Assembly: GCF_014200435.1 (NCBI RefSeq)
Contig: NZ_JACHBR010000001.1
Location: 4,309,501 to 4,373,500 of the forward strand
Length of the DNA: 64,000 nucleotides
Direction of reading: 5' to 3'
From: Sphaerisporangium krabiense
GTDB taxonomy: Bacteria > Actinomycetota > Actinomycetes > Streptosporangiales > Streptosporangiaceae
Each line of letters begins with the position of its first letter. Positions within the stretch are counted from its first letter, which is position 1. The notes below the pieces were generated by a model that saw only the letters and a program-made list of their open reading frames with translations, was not told where the DNA came from and searched no databases. Shown piece by piece: positions 8,470 to 15,897 of this stretch. The translations under genes and the position numbers were made by a program.

Positions 8470-9045
8470 CTACCGCGCGCCGGGCGGGGTCGCGCCGCCG
8501 GGCCCGCCAGGCGCCTGCGGGGCCTGTGCCTGCTGGGCCAGGGCCGGCGGCTGCGCGTCGCCGGCCGCCGGCTGCATCATGGGCCTGTCGTGGTGCGGAT
8601 GCGGATGCGGCCTGGGCAGGGGCGTCGGCAGGGGGACCGGCCGCGGGTAGTGGACATGTGGGGTGCCGCCGTACCACCAGTAAGGCGGGTACTGCGGCGT
8701 GGGATACGGCCACCCGGGGACGACGACCGGCGGATACGTCGGCGGGATGGGAGTGCCGCCGTTGGCCGGGACGCACTCGTACTGAGGGCACGGCGTGGTG
8801 AAGCACTGCTTGGGCGAGTACACGCAGACATAACCGGGCGGGCACTGCACGGACCCGCAGCCCCCCGGCGCGCACGCGGCCTGCCGAGCCGCGGCCGGGA
8901 CGGCCTGCTGGGCCGCGGCCGGGACGGACTGCGAGAGCGTGAGCCGCGCGGCCGGCGCGGGGCGCGCCGCGTTGGCCGGCACGGTGGCCGCGGAGAACGA
9001 CAGCCCGATCAGGGCGGTCGCGATGACGATTGCTGTTCGGAACAT
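8470..9045 (-). CDS. Secreted Cys-rich and Pro-rich protein, function unknown
   Basis: A 191-residue protein with a clear Sec signal peptide (FRTAIVIATALIGLSFSA, cleavage near ANA-AR). The mature part has an Ala-rich segment, then a compact cluster of seven Cys at about 58-92 (ACAPGGCG, QCPPGYVC, PKQCFTTPCPQYEC), then a Pro/Tyr/Trp/His-rich tail (PTYPPVVVPGWPYPTPQYPP, HPHPHHDRP). The Cys spacing suggests a small disulfide-linked knot; the His-rich tail could bind metal. No family is recognised. The start at 9045 has a CGGAG site upstream. It stands alone on the minus strand. Confidence 0.72.
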   Translation of the reverse strand: MFRTAIVIATALIGLSFSAATVPANAARPAPAARLTLSQSVPAAAQQAVPAAARQAACAPGGCGSVQCPPGYVCVYSPKQCFTTPCPQYECVPANGGTPIPPTYPPVVVPGWPYPTPQYPPYWWYGGTPHVHYPRPVPLPTPLPRPHPHPHHDRPMMQPAAGDAQPPALAQQAQAPQAPGGPGGATPPGAR

Positions 9046-9468
9046 CCGGAACTCCGAATCCTTTTCCGCGCCGACTCCGTGGGCCCCACATCGGAAATCG
9101 GCACGATTGTGAGCCAGGCGGGGCACAGGCCTTTCGACCTGCTTAGATGGTCGCATTATGCGACCGTCCTCCACCGGAGATGACGGAATCGCCAAGGCCA
9201 GGAATTGGCAACGATGCCGATGATCTCGCAGCTCAACCGATCCCCGCCCTGGGTGGCCCTCCCAATGCCAGGCAATTACCGTCAATATCCGATATTCGGC
9301 CTGAGGCGCCCATTGTCGGCAGATGACGCTGCGAACCACGTCCCGGCCGTGAATCGCGGCGAGGCGTCGACCGCCCATTCTCTCGCCATTGCTGGTATCA
9401 GACGGTGGCCGCCGATACGTTCGGGAACCCCGAATCGACACGTGCGGGGAAACACGTCCGGCGAGGTG
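9046..9468. other. Intergenic region between secreted-protein gene and hydrolase gene
   Basis: About 420 bases with no gene I can support. AT-richer patches at about 9155-9175 and 9275-9300 (CAATATCCGATATTCGG) are likely promoter DNA for the minus-strand secreted protein. No strong terminator was seen for either flank. Confidence 0.4.
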
Positions 9469-10380
9469 TCAGTCCTCCGCGCCGGAGACGGCCGGGTCCT
9501 TGGCGAAGGCGAGGATGCGCGCGTTGGCCAGGACAGGCCGCTCCAGCGGTACGGCGTGGCCGGCGCCCGGCACTATCTCGGCGTGGGCGACGGGCAGGAA
9601 CTCGCCGGCGCGGGCCAGGGCGTGGCGGGGCCGCACCAGGGTGCTGCGCTCGCCGAGGATCACCTGCACCGGCACGGTGACACGCCGCAGTTCCTCATCG
9701 CCGAAGGCGCGTGCGGGGCGGCGGTTGGGACGGAAGGCACGGGCGCCGATCATGACCGGTCTCATGATCTCCGGACGCTCGACGAGGGCGTGGTTGGCCA
9801 GCAGTCGCGCCAGTGCCGGCCGCCAGCGCCGCGGGGCCGCCATGCCCAGGGCGCCCAGCGCCATGGTGAGCATGAACCTCGGCGGCACCTTCCCCAGTCC
9901 GCCGGGGTCGAGCAGGGTGAGCGTGCTCAGCCGATCGGGCCCGTATATGCCCTGGTTGAGGGTGAGCCATCCGCCGTAGGAGAGCCCGACCAGGTGGACC
10001 TGTCGCAGCCCGAGGCCGGCGAGGACCTGGTCGAGCCAGGCGGCGGCGTCGGCGGAGCCGGTCACCGGCGCCCGCTGCTCGCTGCCGCCGGGGTCGTCGA
10101 TCGTGTCGATCGCGTAGACCGGGTGCTCGCGTCCGAGGGCGGTGATCTGCGGGTACCAGGTGGAGGCGTTGGCCCCGTGCCCGTGCAGCAGGACGATCGG
10201 CTCGGCCTTCGCGGCGCCGTACCGGTACACGCGGGTCGTGCCGAACGTGGTCTCGACGTCGAACCGGTCATAGGGGCGTGGCCACAGCGCCATGGCCCGC
10301 TCGTACGCCTCCAGGAACCGTTGCTTTGCCGCCGGGCTGGTGAACTGTCCGATCTGTCCGCGTGCGCCGCCGTCCTTCAT
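9469..10380 (-). CDS. Alpha/beta hydrolase
   Basis: A 303-residue single-domain alpha/beta hydrolase. The oxyanion strand is LLHGHGANASTWYPQI, the nucleophile elbow GLSYGGW gives the catalytic Ser, and GAGHAVPLERP supplies the catalytic His; the acid is probably in ILGERSTLVRP. No signal peptide, so cytoplasmic. Start 10380 (MKDGGARGQIGQF) is chosen because everything upstream reads through the promoter and operator region. It is divergent from a TetR gene with a 97-bp shared region carrying 15-bp repeats, so it is probably the target of that repressor. The substrate is unknown (ester, lactone or epoxide are all possible). Confidence 0.86.
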   Translation of the reverse strand: MKDGGARGQIGQFTSPAAKQRFLEAYERAMALWPRPYDRFDVETTFGTTRVYRYGAAKAEPIVLLHGHGANASTWYPQITALGREHPVYAIDTIDDPGGSEQRAPVTGSADAAAWLDQVLAGLGLRQVHLVGLSYGGWLTLNQGIYGPDRLSTLTLLDPGGLGKVPPRFMLTMALGALGMAAPRRWRPALARLLANHALVERPEIMRPVMIGARAFRPNRRPARAFGDEELRRVTVPVQVILGERSTLVRPRHALARAGEFLPVAHAEIVPGAGHAVPLERPVLANARILAFAKDPAVSGAED

Positions 10381-10401
10381 GTATGCACCTTTCGCCGACT
10401 T

Positions 10402-10455
10402 GGTACAGCCGTACCCTATACATATGTACCATATACACTCGTACCATCGAGTGGG
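10402..10455. promoter_or_regulatory. Operator region with three 15-bp-spaced GTACC repeats
   Basis: GTACC occurs at 10411, 10426 and 10441, exactly 15 bases apart. The first two are followed by similar AT-rich cores (CTATACATAT and ATATACACTC). The first GTACC is also the right arm of GGTAC-AGCC-GTACC (10402-10415). The block sits between the hydrolase start (10380) and the TetR start (10478), so it is the likely TetR binding site and divergent promoter. Confidence 0.6.
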
Positions 10456-10477
10456 CATGCCGAACAGCGAGGTCTCC

Positions 10478-11095
10478 ATGGGACGCAGCGACGACCGTGA
10501 CATCCGGCGCCGCCAGATCGCCGCAGCGCTGCTGCGGGTCGCGGGCGCCAAAGGGCTGCACGCCGCCACGATGCGGGCGGTCGCGGCCGAGGCCGGCGTC
10601 TCGCTGCACCTGGTGCAGCACTACTTCGAGACCAAGGAACAGCTGATGCTGTTCGCGCTGCGCCACCTGGCAGAGCGCATGGCGACGCGGATCAAGGAAG
10701 ACCTCGGCGCGCTCGGCGCCGCCCCGGCGCCGCGCCAGGTGATCGAGACCGTTCTGACCCGGGCGTTGCCCACCGACGAGGAAAGCCGCGTCTTCCACCT
10801 CGTCTACACTTCGTACGCCATGCTCGCGGTCACCGACGCCGCACTCAGGCACCAGCCCTTCCTCGCCGCCCCCGACGCGATGGAGCGGTTCGTCGCCGAG
10901 CAGGTACGGCTGGCGCAGGAGTCGGGAGACATGCCGCGGGGTGTCGACCCCGCCCTCACGGCCGCCGCCTTGGTCGCGATGTCGGCCGGGCTGGGCACCA
11001 GCGTGCTGCTGGGGCAGCGAAGCGCCGAGGACGCGCTGACGGTGATCCGCCAGACCCTGGGCGGTCCCGCGCCGGACGCTGCCACGGGCGCGTGA
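10478..11095 (+). CDS. TetR/AcrR family transcriptional regulator
   Basis: A 205-residue TetR-type repressor. The N-terminal helix-turn-helix covers residues about 5-55: RRRQIAAALLRVAGAKGLHAATMRAVAAEAGVSLHLVQHYFETKEQLM. The C-terminal ligand domain is all-helical and resembles the TetR_C_6 type (BetI-like), with no ligand evident. The start at 10478 is preferred over 10457 because GCGAGG lies five bases upstream. It is divergent from the alpha/beta hydrolase, suggesting that the hydrolase substrate or product is the inducer. Confidence 0.87.
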   Translation: MGRSDDRDIRRRQIAAALLRVAGAKGLHAATMRAVAAEAGVSLHLVQHYFETKEQLMLFALRHLAERMATRIKEDLGALGAAPAPRQVIETVLTRALPTDEESRVFHLVYTSYAMLAVTDAALRHQPFLAAPDAMERFVAEQVRLAQESGDMPRGVDPALTAAALVAMSAGLGTSVLLGQRSAEDALTVIRQTLGGPAPDAATGA

Positions 11096-11157
11096 GCCGG
11101 CCGGAGGCGCGCGCGACCGCGATGCTTCTCCGAGCGAGGCCGTCGTCCGGGGTGCCG

Positions 11158-11994
11158 TCAGGTCCCGCGGGACGGTTCGCCGGCGAGGTGCTCGATGACG
11201 CGGGCCACGGTCTTCGGGGACTTCAGGTCGGCGCCGTGGTCGTGGCCGCGCATGATGACCCGCTTGCTCTCCGGGATCACGCGGGCGAGGGCGTCGAGGC
11301 GTTCGGCGAGGTGGGACGGGCTGCTGTCGCCGCCGAGCAGCACCGTGCGGACGCGGATCCGTTCGTAGGCGTCGAGGCGCACGCCGAGCGCGTCGATCGC
11401 CTCCAGGTCGTCGAGCTGGCACGAGATCAGGGCGCGGTAGCGCGGCATCATCGCCGTCAGCGCGGCGGCCGGCCACGCCTGCCAGGACGGCAGGCCGACG
11501 GTGTGGCGGAAGACGAGTGCCATCGCCGTGCCCGGCCTGCCCGCGGCGACGGCGGCCCGCGCCCGCCCGAGGATCTCGCCGTTCTCTCCACTCAGGGGCG
11601 TGGCGGTCACGGCCGGCGGCTCGAAGGCGACCGCCCCGGTGAACGAGGACGGGGACGCGACCAGCGCCTCCAGCGCCACGACCGCGCCTGAGGAGTGCCC
11701 GTACACGACGACCGGCCCGCCGACGGCGGCGACGACCGCGAGGACGTCCCCGGCCTCCTCGGTGACGGTGCACGGCGCGGGGTTCGTGCGCTTGAGGTCG
11801 TTCCGGTACTGGCGGCGGTGCAGGCGGATCACGCGGAAGCGCGGGGTGAGGCACGCGGCGAGCCGTGCCGTCCGGCGTCCGTCGTCCAGCCCCGGTCCGA
11901 TCATCACGATGACGGGACCCTGTCCCTCGTCGTAGCCGCGGACCTCGGTCCCGTCGCCCGCGGTCGCCAGGGACCGCTCAGGTGTGGCGGACAT
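11158..11994 (-). CDS. Alpha/beta hydrolase
   Basis: A 278-residue hydrolase with a short cap. The nucleophile elbow is YGHSSGAVVALEAL (catalytic Ser); IGPGLDDGRR marks the oxyanion region; GGDSSPSHLAERL contributes the acid and MRGHDHGADLKSP a His near the C-terminus. There is no signal peptide. The start at 11994 is fixed by a perfect AGGAGG five bases upstream. It is divergent from a TetR gene, with a paired palindromic operator between them that should shut off both promoters. Substrate unknown. Confidence 0.85.
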   Translation of the reverse strand: MSATPERSLATAGDGTEVRGYDEGQGPVIVMIGPGLDDGRRTARLAACLTPRFRVIRLHRRQYRNDLKRTNPAPCTVTEEAGDVLAVVAAVGGPVVVYGHSSGAVVALEALVASPSSFTGAVAFEPPAVTATPLSGENGEILGRARAAVAAGRPGTAMALVFRHTVGLPSWQAWPAAALTAMMPRYRALISCQLDDLEAIDALGVRLDAYERIRVRTVLLGGDSSPSHLAERLDALARVIPESKRVIMRGHDHGADLKSPKTVARVIEHLAGEPSRGT

Positions 11995-12040
11995 GCGTCC
12001 TCCTGTTCGTGCGCACGTCTGGACGCGCGCCGACAAGCTT

Positions 12041-12077
12041 CCTTAGCAGCGCTAAATTAGGCTTAGCGCTGCTAAGG
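12041..12077. promoter_or_regulatory. Tandem palindromic TetR operators (15-bp perfect inverted repeat)
   Basis: CCTTAGCAGCGCTAA (12041-12055) and TTAGCGCTGCTAAGG (12063-12077) are exact inverted copies separated by 7 bases. Each half is itself a palindrome of the form TTAGC-N3-GCTAA. The block lies 47 bases from the hydrolase start and directly before the TetR start, which strongly indicates a repressor site controlling both genes. Confidence 0.8.
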
Positions 12078-12085
12078 TGTCAACA

Positions 12086-12739
12086 ATGAGGAACAAGCGG
12101 CCAGGGCTCACCCGGCGGGTCCTGGTCGAGACGGCGCTGCGGCTCCTCGACGAGACGGGCCTGGAAGGGCTGACCGTGCGGCGCCTCGCCGCCGAGCTGG
12201 GCGTCCAGTCACCGGCCCTGTACTGGCACATCCGCACCAAGCAGGAACTGCTCGACGAGATGGCCGACGCGATCATCCAGGCCGCCGGCATGGGGCCGCC
12301 CCGCGAGGGCGAGACCTGGCAGGACTGGCTGTGCCGCCGCGCGACCGCCTACCGCGCCTCCCTGCTCGCCCACCGAGACGGCGCCCGCATCGTCGCCACC
12401 GCCCGCCGCCTGAGCCCCGAGACGGTCGAGCTCTTCGAGGCCGAACTCGCCGCCATGACGTCCCACGGCTTCACCCCGGCCGTGGCCCTCCGCACGATCA
12501 CGACCGTGACGTACTACGTCAACGGCTTCGTCCTCCAGGAACAATCTCAACCGGAGCCCCAGGACCGGCCCCACCCCGAGCCCCCCTCACCCCCCGGCCT
12601 CCCGGACCCCGCCGCCATGCCCACCCTGCTGGCGGCCGTCCACCAGGGCGGAAACCCCCTCGGTGACCAGGCCTTCGCCCACGGCCTCCAAACGTTGATC
12701 AGAGGCACCGAGACGTCCATGACCGGCACGACACGCTGA
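12086..12739 (+). CDS. TetR family regulator with TetR_C-type ligand domain
   Basis: A 217-residue regulator. The DNA-binding domain is at residues about 5-50 (RRVLVETALRLLDETGLEGLTVRRLAAELGVQSPALYWHIRTKQELLDEMAD); the Tyr-Trp-His in the recognition helix and the AELGV/SPALYWH pattern are those of the classical TetR branch. The C-terminal part (residues 60-210) matches TetR_C, with a Pro-rich insertion near 155-175. The ATG at 12086 is chosen; a GTG three codons upstream is also possible. It faces the hydrolase at 11158-11994 and probably represses it and itself through the operators at 12041-12077. Confidence 0.87.
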   Translation: MRNKRPGLTRRVLVETALRLLDETGLEGLTVRRLAAELGVQSPALYWHIRTKQELLDEMADAIIQAAGMGPPREGETWQDWLCRRATAYRASLLAHRDGARIVATARRLSPETVELFEAELAAMTSHGFTPAVALRTITTVTYYVNGFVLQEQSQPEPQDRPHPEPPSPPGLPDPAAMPTLLAAVHQGGNPLGDQAFAHGLQTLIRGTETSMTGTTR

Positions 12740-12842
12740 CCCGCGGCCGCTTGACCCGCCTCGCCCGCACTCTGCGGTTCTTTCCTTACCTCGGTGGTAA
12801 TCGACGTCGCGCACGTGGACCGAGAGAGTCTGCGGTATGAAC

Positions 12843-12903
12843 GGTCCTCGCCTCCGGCTCGGGCTGCTTTTCCCAGGGGGCTCCCGCCCCCTTCGACCCC
12901 CAG
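12843..12903 (+). repeat. Dispersed 61-bp repeat, copy 1
   Basis: Runs from GGTCCTCGCCTCCGGCTCGG to CCCCCTTCGACCCCCAG. An inverted, nearly identical copy lies at 14150-14209, and a partial inverted copy at 13069-13100. Three occurrences within 1.4 kb suggest a family of intergenic repeats in this genome. Confidence 0.7.
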
Positions 12904-13068
12904 TGCGCGGGCTGTGAAATGGGACCGGAATTCATTGCCAGGCACACACGCGGACGTTGATGATGTGACCGGCTTCAGGCTGTACCGGCTACCGGACATC
13001 GTCGGTGGGATAGCGAATGCGGTCGCCGTCCGCACGCGTGACGTCACTGGCGTCCTCACGGCCTACAC

Positions 13069-13100
13069 ACTGGGGTCGAAGAAGGCGGGAGCCTCGTTGA
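13069..13100 (-). repeat. Degenerate partial copy of the 61-bp repeat
   Basis: CTGGGGTCGAAGAAGGCGGG and the following GAGCCTCGTTGAG match the end of the 61-bp repeat with several changes. It is inverted relative to copy 1, so the pair would flank 12904-13068 as imperfect inverted ends. Confidence 0.45.
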
Positions 13101-13200
13101 GAGGTTACGAATAGTCCATCCCGCCACGCATAGCGGGATCACCTCGCATAATCGCGTGGGAGATCGCGAGAATACGGGCGGGTTGTTGCTCGGGGGCGTA

Positions 13201-13572
13201 TCACTCCTCGCCGGAGAAACGCTCCCATGCGGACTGGCGGGTGATGCCGAGAGACTCGCCGATCCTACTCCAGGTGACACCGCGTCGGCGCAGTTCCTGC
13301 ACCCAGGAGCGCAGGTCGGCTTCGGCCTGGTCGATGTGCGCGGCGACCCGCGGAATGTGCGCCAGCATCTCTTCGTCGGTCAGCGTGTCCCAGACAAGCA
13401 TTTCCGATCGCGCGGGCTTTTCAGGGGTGCTCTCGATGACCGCCGCGGCGAGAGCCACGCACTCGTTACAGATGTACACACCGGCGCCGGCCACGAGCTT
13501 GCCGACTTCGCTGCTCGGCTTACCGCAGAAGGAACACTGGGCGATGTCCGCCAGCGTTTCAGGGGATGTCAC
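13201..13572 (-). CDS. ClpX-type C4 zinc-finger protein with C-terminal helix-turn-helix
   Basis: A 123-residue protein. Residues about 12-45 carry [19 protein letters not shown] and then CNEC, the four-Cys zinc-binding module found at the N-terminus of ClpX. Instead of an AAA+ domain, it continues into a helical stretch and a C-terminal HTH ([26 protein letters not shown]). It is therefore a small regulator, not a ClpX fragment. The GTG at 13572 has GAGGAG six bases upstream. Two near-identical palindromes immediately upstream are likely its own operators. A conserved actinobacterial family of unknown target. Confidence 0.82.
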   Translation of the reverse strand: MTSPETLADIAQCSFCGKPSSEVGKLVAGAGVYICNECVALAAAVIESTPEKPARSEMLVWDTLTDEEMLAHIPRVAAHIDQAEADLRSWVQELRRRGVTWSRIGESLGITRQSAWERFSGEE

Positions 13573-13587
13573 AGAACACTCCTCATC

Positions 13588-13633
13588 TGTCAGGGCGTCC
13601 CTGACAGGATAGGCCGTCAGGATCTCCCTGACA
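13588..13633. promoter_or_regulatory. Two GTCAGG-N5-CCTGAC operators upstream of the zinc-finger HTH gene
   Basis: TGTCAGGGCGTCCCTGACA (13588-13606) is a perfect palindrome; GTCAGGATCTCCCTGAC (13616-13632) repeats the same arms with the same 5-base spacer. The centres are 27 bases apart, close to two and a half helical turns. They lie 16 and 45 bases upstream of the start at 13572, fitting autoregulation. Confidence 0.65.
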
Positions 13634-13718
13634 ACTGATCTGTGCGTCGTCCTGTCCTTGGCGTACCGCCGACGGTGCTCAGCGGCAGGCGATCGCCCCC
13701 AATGACGGACGCTCCTAG

Positions 13719-13931
13719 CTGCTGGTTCTCCGGATCCTGACCCACGCCGCCTGGCGCAAGAGCAGCAGGAGCGGCGCCAACGGCGCTTGCGTAGAGTCGG
13801 CGGAATTGAAGGGGGTGGCCGTGGTTCGCGACAGCAAGAGGTCGAAGGGTGCGGTCCTGACCTTCGATGAGAAGGAGTGGCGCGTCTTCTTGGGCATGTT
13901 GAAGAGCGGTCACCTCACCCGCGGTGGATAA
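13719..13931 (+). pseudogene. DUF397 domain protein, broken or lacking a normal start
   Basis: Reading the frame that ends with TAA at 13929-13931 gives [17 protein letters not shown], then [17 protein letters not shown], then [11 protein letters not shown]. This is an almost complete DUF397 domain (WRKSS-SG-G-CVE ... VRDSK ... F-EW-FL). The frame is closed by a TAG at 13716 and has no ATG, GTG or TTG before the domain. An ATG at 13702 (MTDAPS, a common DUF397 start) is in another frame and stops at 13740. A small frameshift near 13720-13740 would restore a normal gene. DUF397 genes usually sit beside Xre regulators such as the one at 14259-15203. Confidence 0.65.
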
Positions 13932-14149
13932 GGCACGTTGATCAATGGCAGAGGCCTGGTCCCGCTCCTGCCAACGCTTCTGGACACTCGCCGTATACGG
14001 TGCCAGGACGACATCCCAGCCGACCCGGCGCCAGACCACGGACATCTTGACAGCGAAGCCGCAGTAAGCCTGTCGTCTCAAACACTCGGCTCCGCTGTCG
14101 GTTGCCGTTTCGCCGACGTAGGTTCTGCTGCCCCTCTACGGCTTGCACG

Positions 14150-14209
14150 CTGGGGGTCGAAGGGGCGGGAGCCCCCTGGGGAAAACAGCCCGAGCCGGAG
14201 GCGAGGACC
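14150..14209 (-). repeat. Dispersed 61-bp repeat, copy 2 (inverted)
   Basis: Reads CTGGGGGTCGAAGGGGCGGG through CCGGAGGCGAGGACC on the plus strand, the reverse complement of copy 1 at 12843-12903 with only a few differences. It lies just past the 3' end of the Xre gene at 14259. Confidence 0.7.
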
Positions 14210-14258
14210 TTTCTAAGGCCGGCTCTTGCTTCACGCGGACACTGGGCGACGCGCGCGG

Positions 14259-15203
14259 TCAGGGCCAGGACCAGCGGATGCCGATGAGGCCGGGGTGGAG
14301 GGTCGCAGCGGCCAGGTGGACGGCGTGGTGGGTGTTCAGGGTGAGTTCGGTGGCCGCGAGTTCGCCGAGGGCGGGGCCGCGGCGGGCGAAGCGGTGGATG
14401 CGTACCGGGAGTTCGTCCGGGTCGAAGGCCACCCGGAGCACGTACTGCCCGGCGGGGTGGCGGAAGCCGCGTTCGTAGTCGTGCGCCTCGACGCCGCTCA
14501 GGTCGCTGATCTCGTAGCGCATCACGTGCGTGTCGCCGACCCGCAGCACCCGGTCGAACAGGAGCTCGGCGACGATCAGCCCGGCCGGCGCGTCGCGCCG
14601 GATCCGTCCCACCCGGCAGTCCTGCACGGCCCGGATCGTCACGAGCGCGACGTCGCACCCCGCGTCGCCCTGGTAGATCATGATGTACCGGTCGGCGCCG
14701 TCCTCGTGTGCCTGCACCACCTGCAGCGTCTCCCGGGCGGCCGTGCTGCGGTCGGGGCCGATGCGCACCGACTCGTACATGCCGAGGATGTGCAGCCGCC
14801 GGTCGTCGGCGACGGCGCCGAGCTCGTCGAGGATGTCCGCCAGCGCCCGCGCGGGCCGCAGCAGCGTCGAGTACGCCACGCCGGGGGCTCGGCCGCGCGG
14901 CTTGGGCGGGCCGAGGAGCTGGATCAGCGAGCGGGGCGGCAGCTCCAGGATCTCCTCCAGCGCCAGGACGGCGCGTAGCGACTCCGGCCGCTCGGGCCGG
15001 CGCAGCCCTTGCTGCCAGTAGCTGAGGGTGCTCACCGCCACCTGGAGCCCGCGCTGCGCCAGCCGGTGCCGCAGGCGTTCCAGGGTCAGCCCACGCGCCT
15101 CGACCGCGGCGCGCAGGGCCGCGTGAAAGGGTCCGGCGCGAAGCGCGGTTTGGAGCTCGTCCGCCACGTTGTGAATGTTCACAGATTTCCACAGATTCGG
15201 CAT
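14259..15203 (-). CDS. Xre-family HTH transcriptional regulator
   Basis: About 314 residues. An N-terminal helix-turn-helix (residues about 20-95) includes GLTLERLRHRLAQRGLQVAVSTLSYWQQGLRRPERPESLRAVLALEEIL, the pattern of actinobacterial SLSYWQ-type Xre regulators, followed by PPRSLIQLLGP. The C-terminal 200 residues form an uncharacterised sensor-like domain (MYESVRIGPD, MIYQGDAGCDVALVTIRAV). Start 15203 is an ATG; a GTG at 15182 with GGAAATCT upstream is equally possible. It is divergent from the secreted peptidase gene at 15329 with only about 125 bases between, so it may control that operon. Confidence 0.78.
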   Translation of the reverse strand: MPNLWKSVNIHNVADELQTALRAGPFHAALRAAVEARGLTLERLRHRLAQRGLQVAVSTLSYWQQGLRRPERPESLRAVLALEEILELPPRSLIQLLGPPKPRGRAPGVAYSTLLRPARALADILDELGAVADDRRLHILGMYESVRIGPDRSTAARETLQVVQAHEDGADRYIMIYQGDAGCDVALVTIRAVQDCRVGRIRRDAPAGLIVAELLFDRVLRVGDTHVMRYEISDLSGVEAHDYERGFRHPAGQYVLRVAFDPDELPVRIHRFARRGPALGELAATELTLNTHHAVHLAAATLHPGLIGIRWSWP

Positions 15204-15328
15204 CCGGGGGAGAGCGTCGTGAATACCCCCTTCCACAGCGATTCGTCTAGGCGCTTTGCCGGTGCTTGTCGGCCTGTCGCCGCAGGTCGAGGATCCGATG
15301 CACCATCCCCCCAGCAAGAGGAGCTCTC

Positions 15329-15883
15329 ATGTTCCGCCTAGCCGTGGCCCTCGCCCTGGCGGCGACCGCCTGGATCTCGACCACCGCCCCCGCCAACGCC
15401 TACACCTGGTACAAGCTCAACTTCACCGAGCAGGCCCAGGAGTATTCGAACTGGTGCTGGGCCGCCACCGGCAACTCCGTCGCCGCCTACTACGGCTACA
15501 ACTACAGCCAGAACCAGTTCTGCAACCTGGCCTTCAACCGCGGCGTCAACACGAGCTGCCCCAACAACCAGGCCACCCTCGCCAACGACCAGACCGCGTT
15601 CCGCCAGATCGGCATCAACCCCGGCAGCTACGTCTCCGGCTACCTGACGTACGCGGCGATCGTCAGGGAGATCGACGCCGAGCGCCCGATCATGGCCCGC
15701 ATCCAGTGGACCAGCGGCGGCGGCCACATGGAGGTCATCTACGGCTACGACAAGAGCCAGTCGTGGGTCTACTGGTCCAACCCGTGGCCGTCGAGCACCC
15801 GCTACAACTGGACGACCTACAGCTACTACGTCTCGAACGGCTCGTTCTTCTGGACGCACTCACTCGACTACATCGGCGCGTGA
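15329..15883 (+). CDS. Secreted papain-like cysteine peptidase (C39/C70-like)
   Basis: A 184-residue exported protein. Signal peptide FRLAVALALAATAWISTTAP ends near ANA-YT. The mature enzyme has the nucleophile motif EYSNWCWAATGNSVAAYYG (catalytic Cys), a conserved Cys pair (FCNLAFN, NTSCPNNQ), the catalytic His in GGGHMEVIYGYD and an Asn or Asp in YWSNPWPSS. This matches papain-like families related to AvrRpt2-type C70 and C39-like peptidases. AAGAGGAG lies 7 bases before the ATG at 15329. The next gene begins 14 bases after its stop, so they form an operon. Substrate unknown. Confidence 0.85.
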   Translation: MFRLAVALALAATAWISTTAPANAYTWYKLNFTEQAQEYSNWCWAATGNSVAAYYGYNYSQNQFCNLAFNRGVNTSCPNNQATLANDQTAFRQIGINPGSYVSGYLTYAAIVREIDAERPIMARIQWTSGGGHMEVIYGYDKSQSWVYWSNPWPSSTRYNWTTYSYYVSNGSFFWTHSLDYIGA

Positions 15884-15897
15884 GGGAGGCCACCGTC

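Larger units (their letters stand above)
12740..13200. other. Non-coding, repeat-bearing region
   Basis: About 460 bases with no gene I can defend. It holds a 61-base repeat copy (12843-12903) and a degenerate partial copy in opposite orientation (13069-13100). The plus strand between them is open and reads GFRLYRLPDIVGGIANAV, which is protein-like but unrecognised. It could be a gene remnant or a small non-autonomous element. Confidence 0.4.

Noticed and set aside
12843-13100. Insertion sequence or MITE with 61-bp inverted ends
   Set aside because: The right-hand copy is short and degenerate, no transposase is present and no target duplication could be shown; reported only as repeats.
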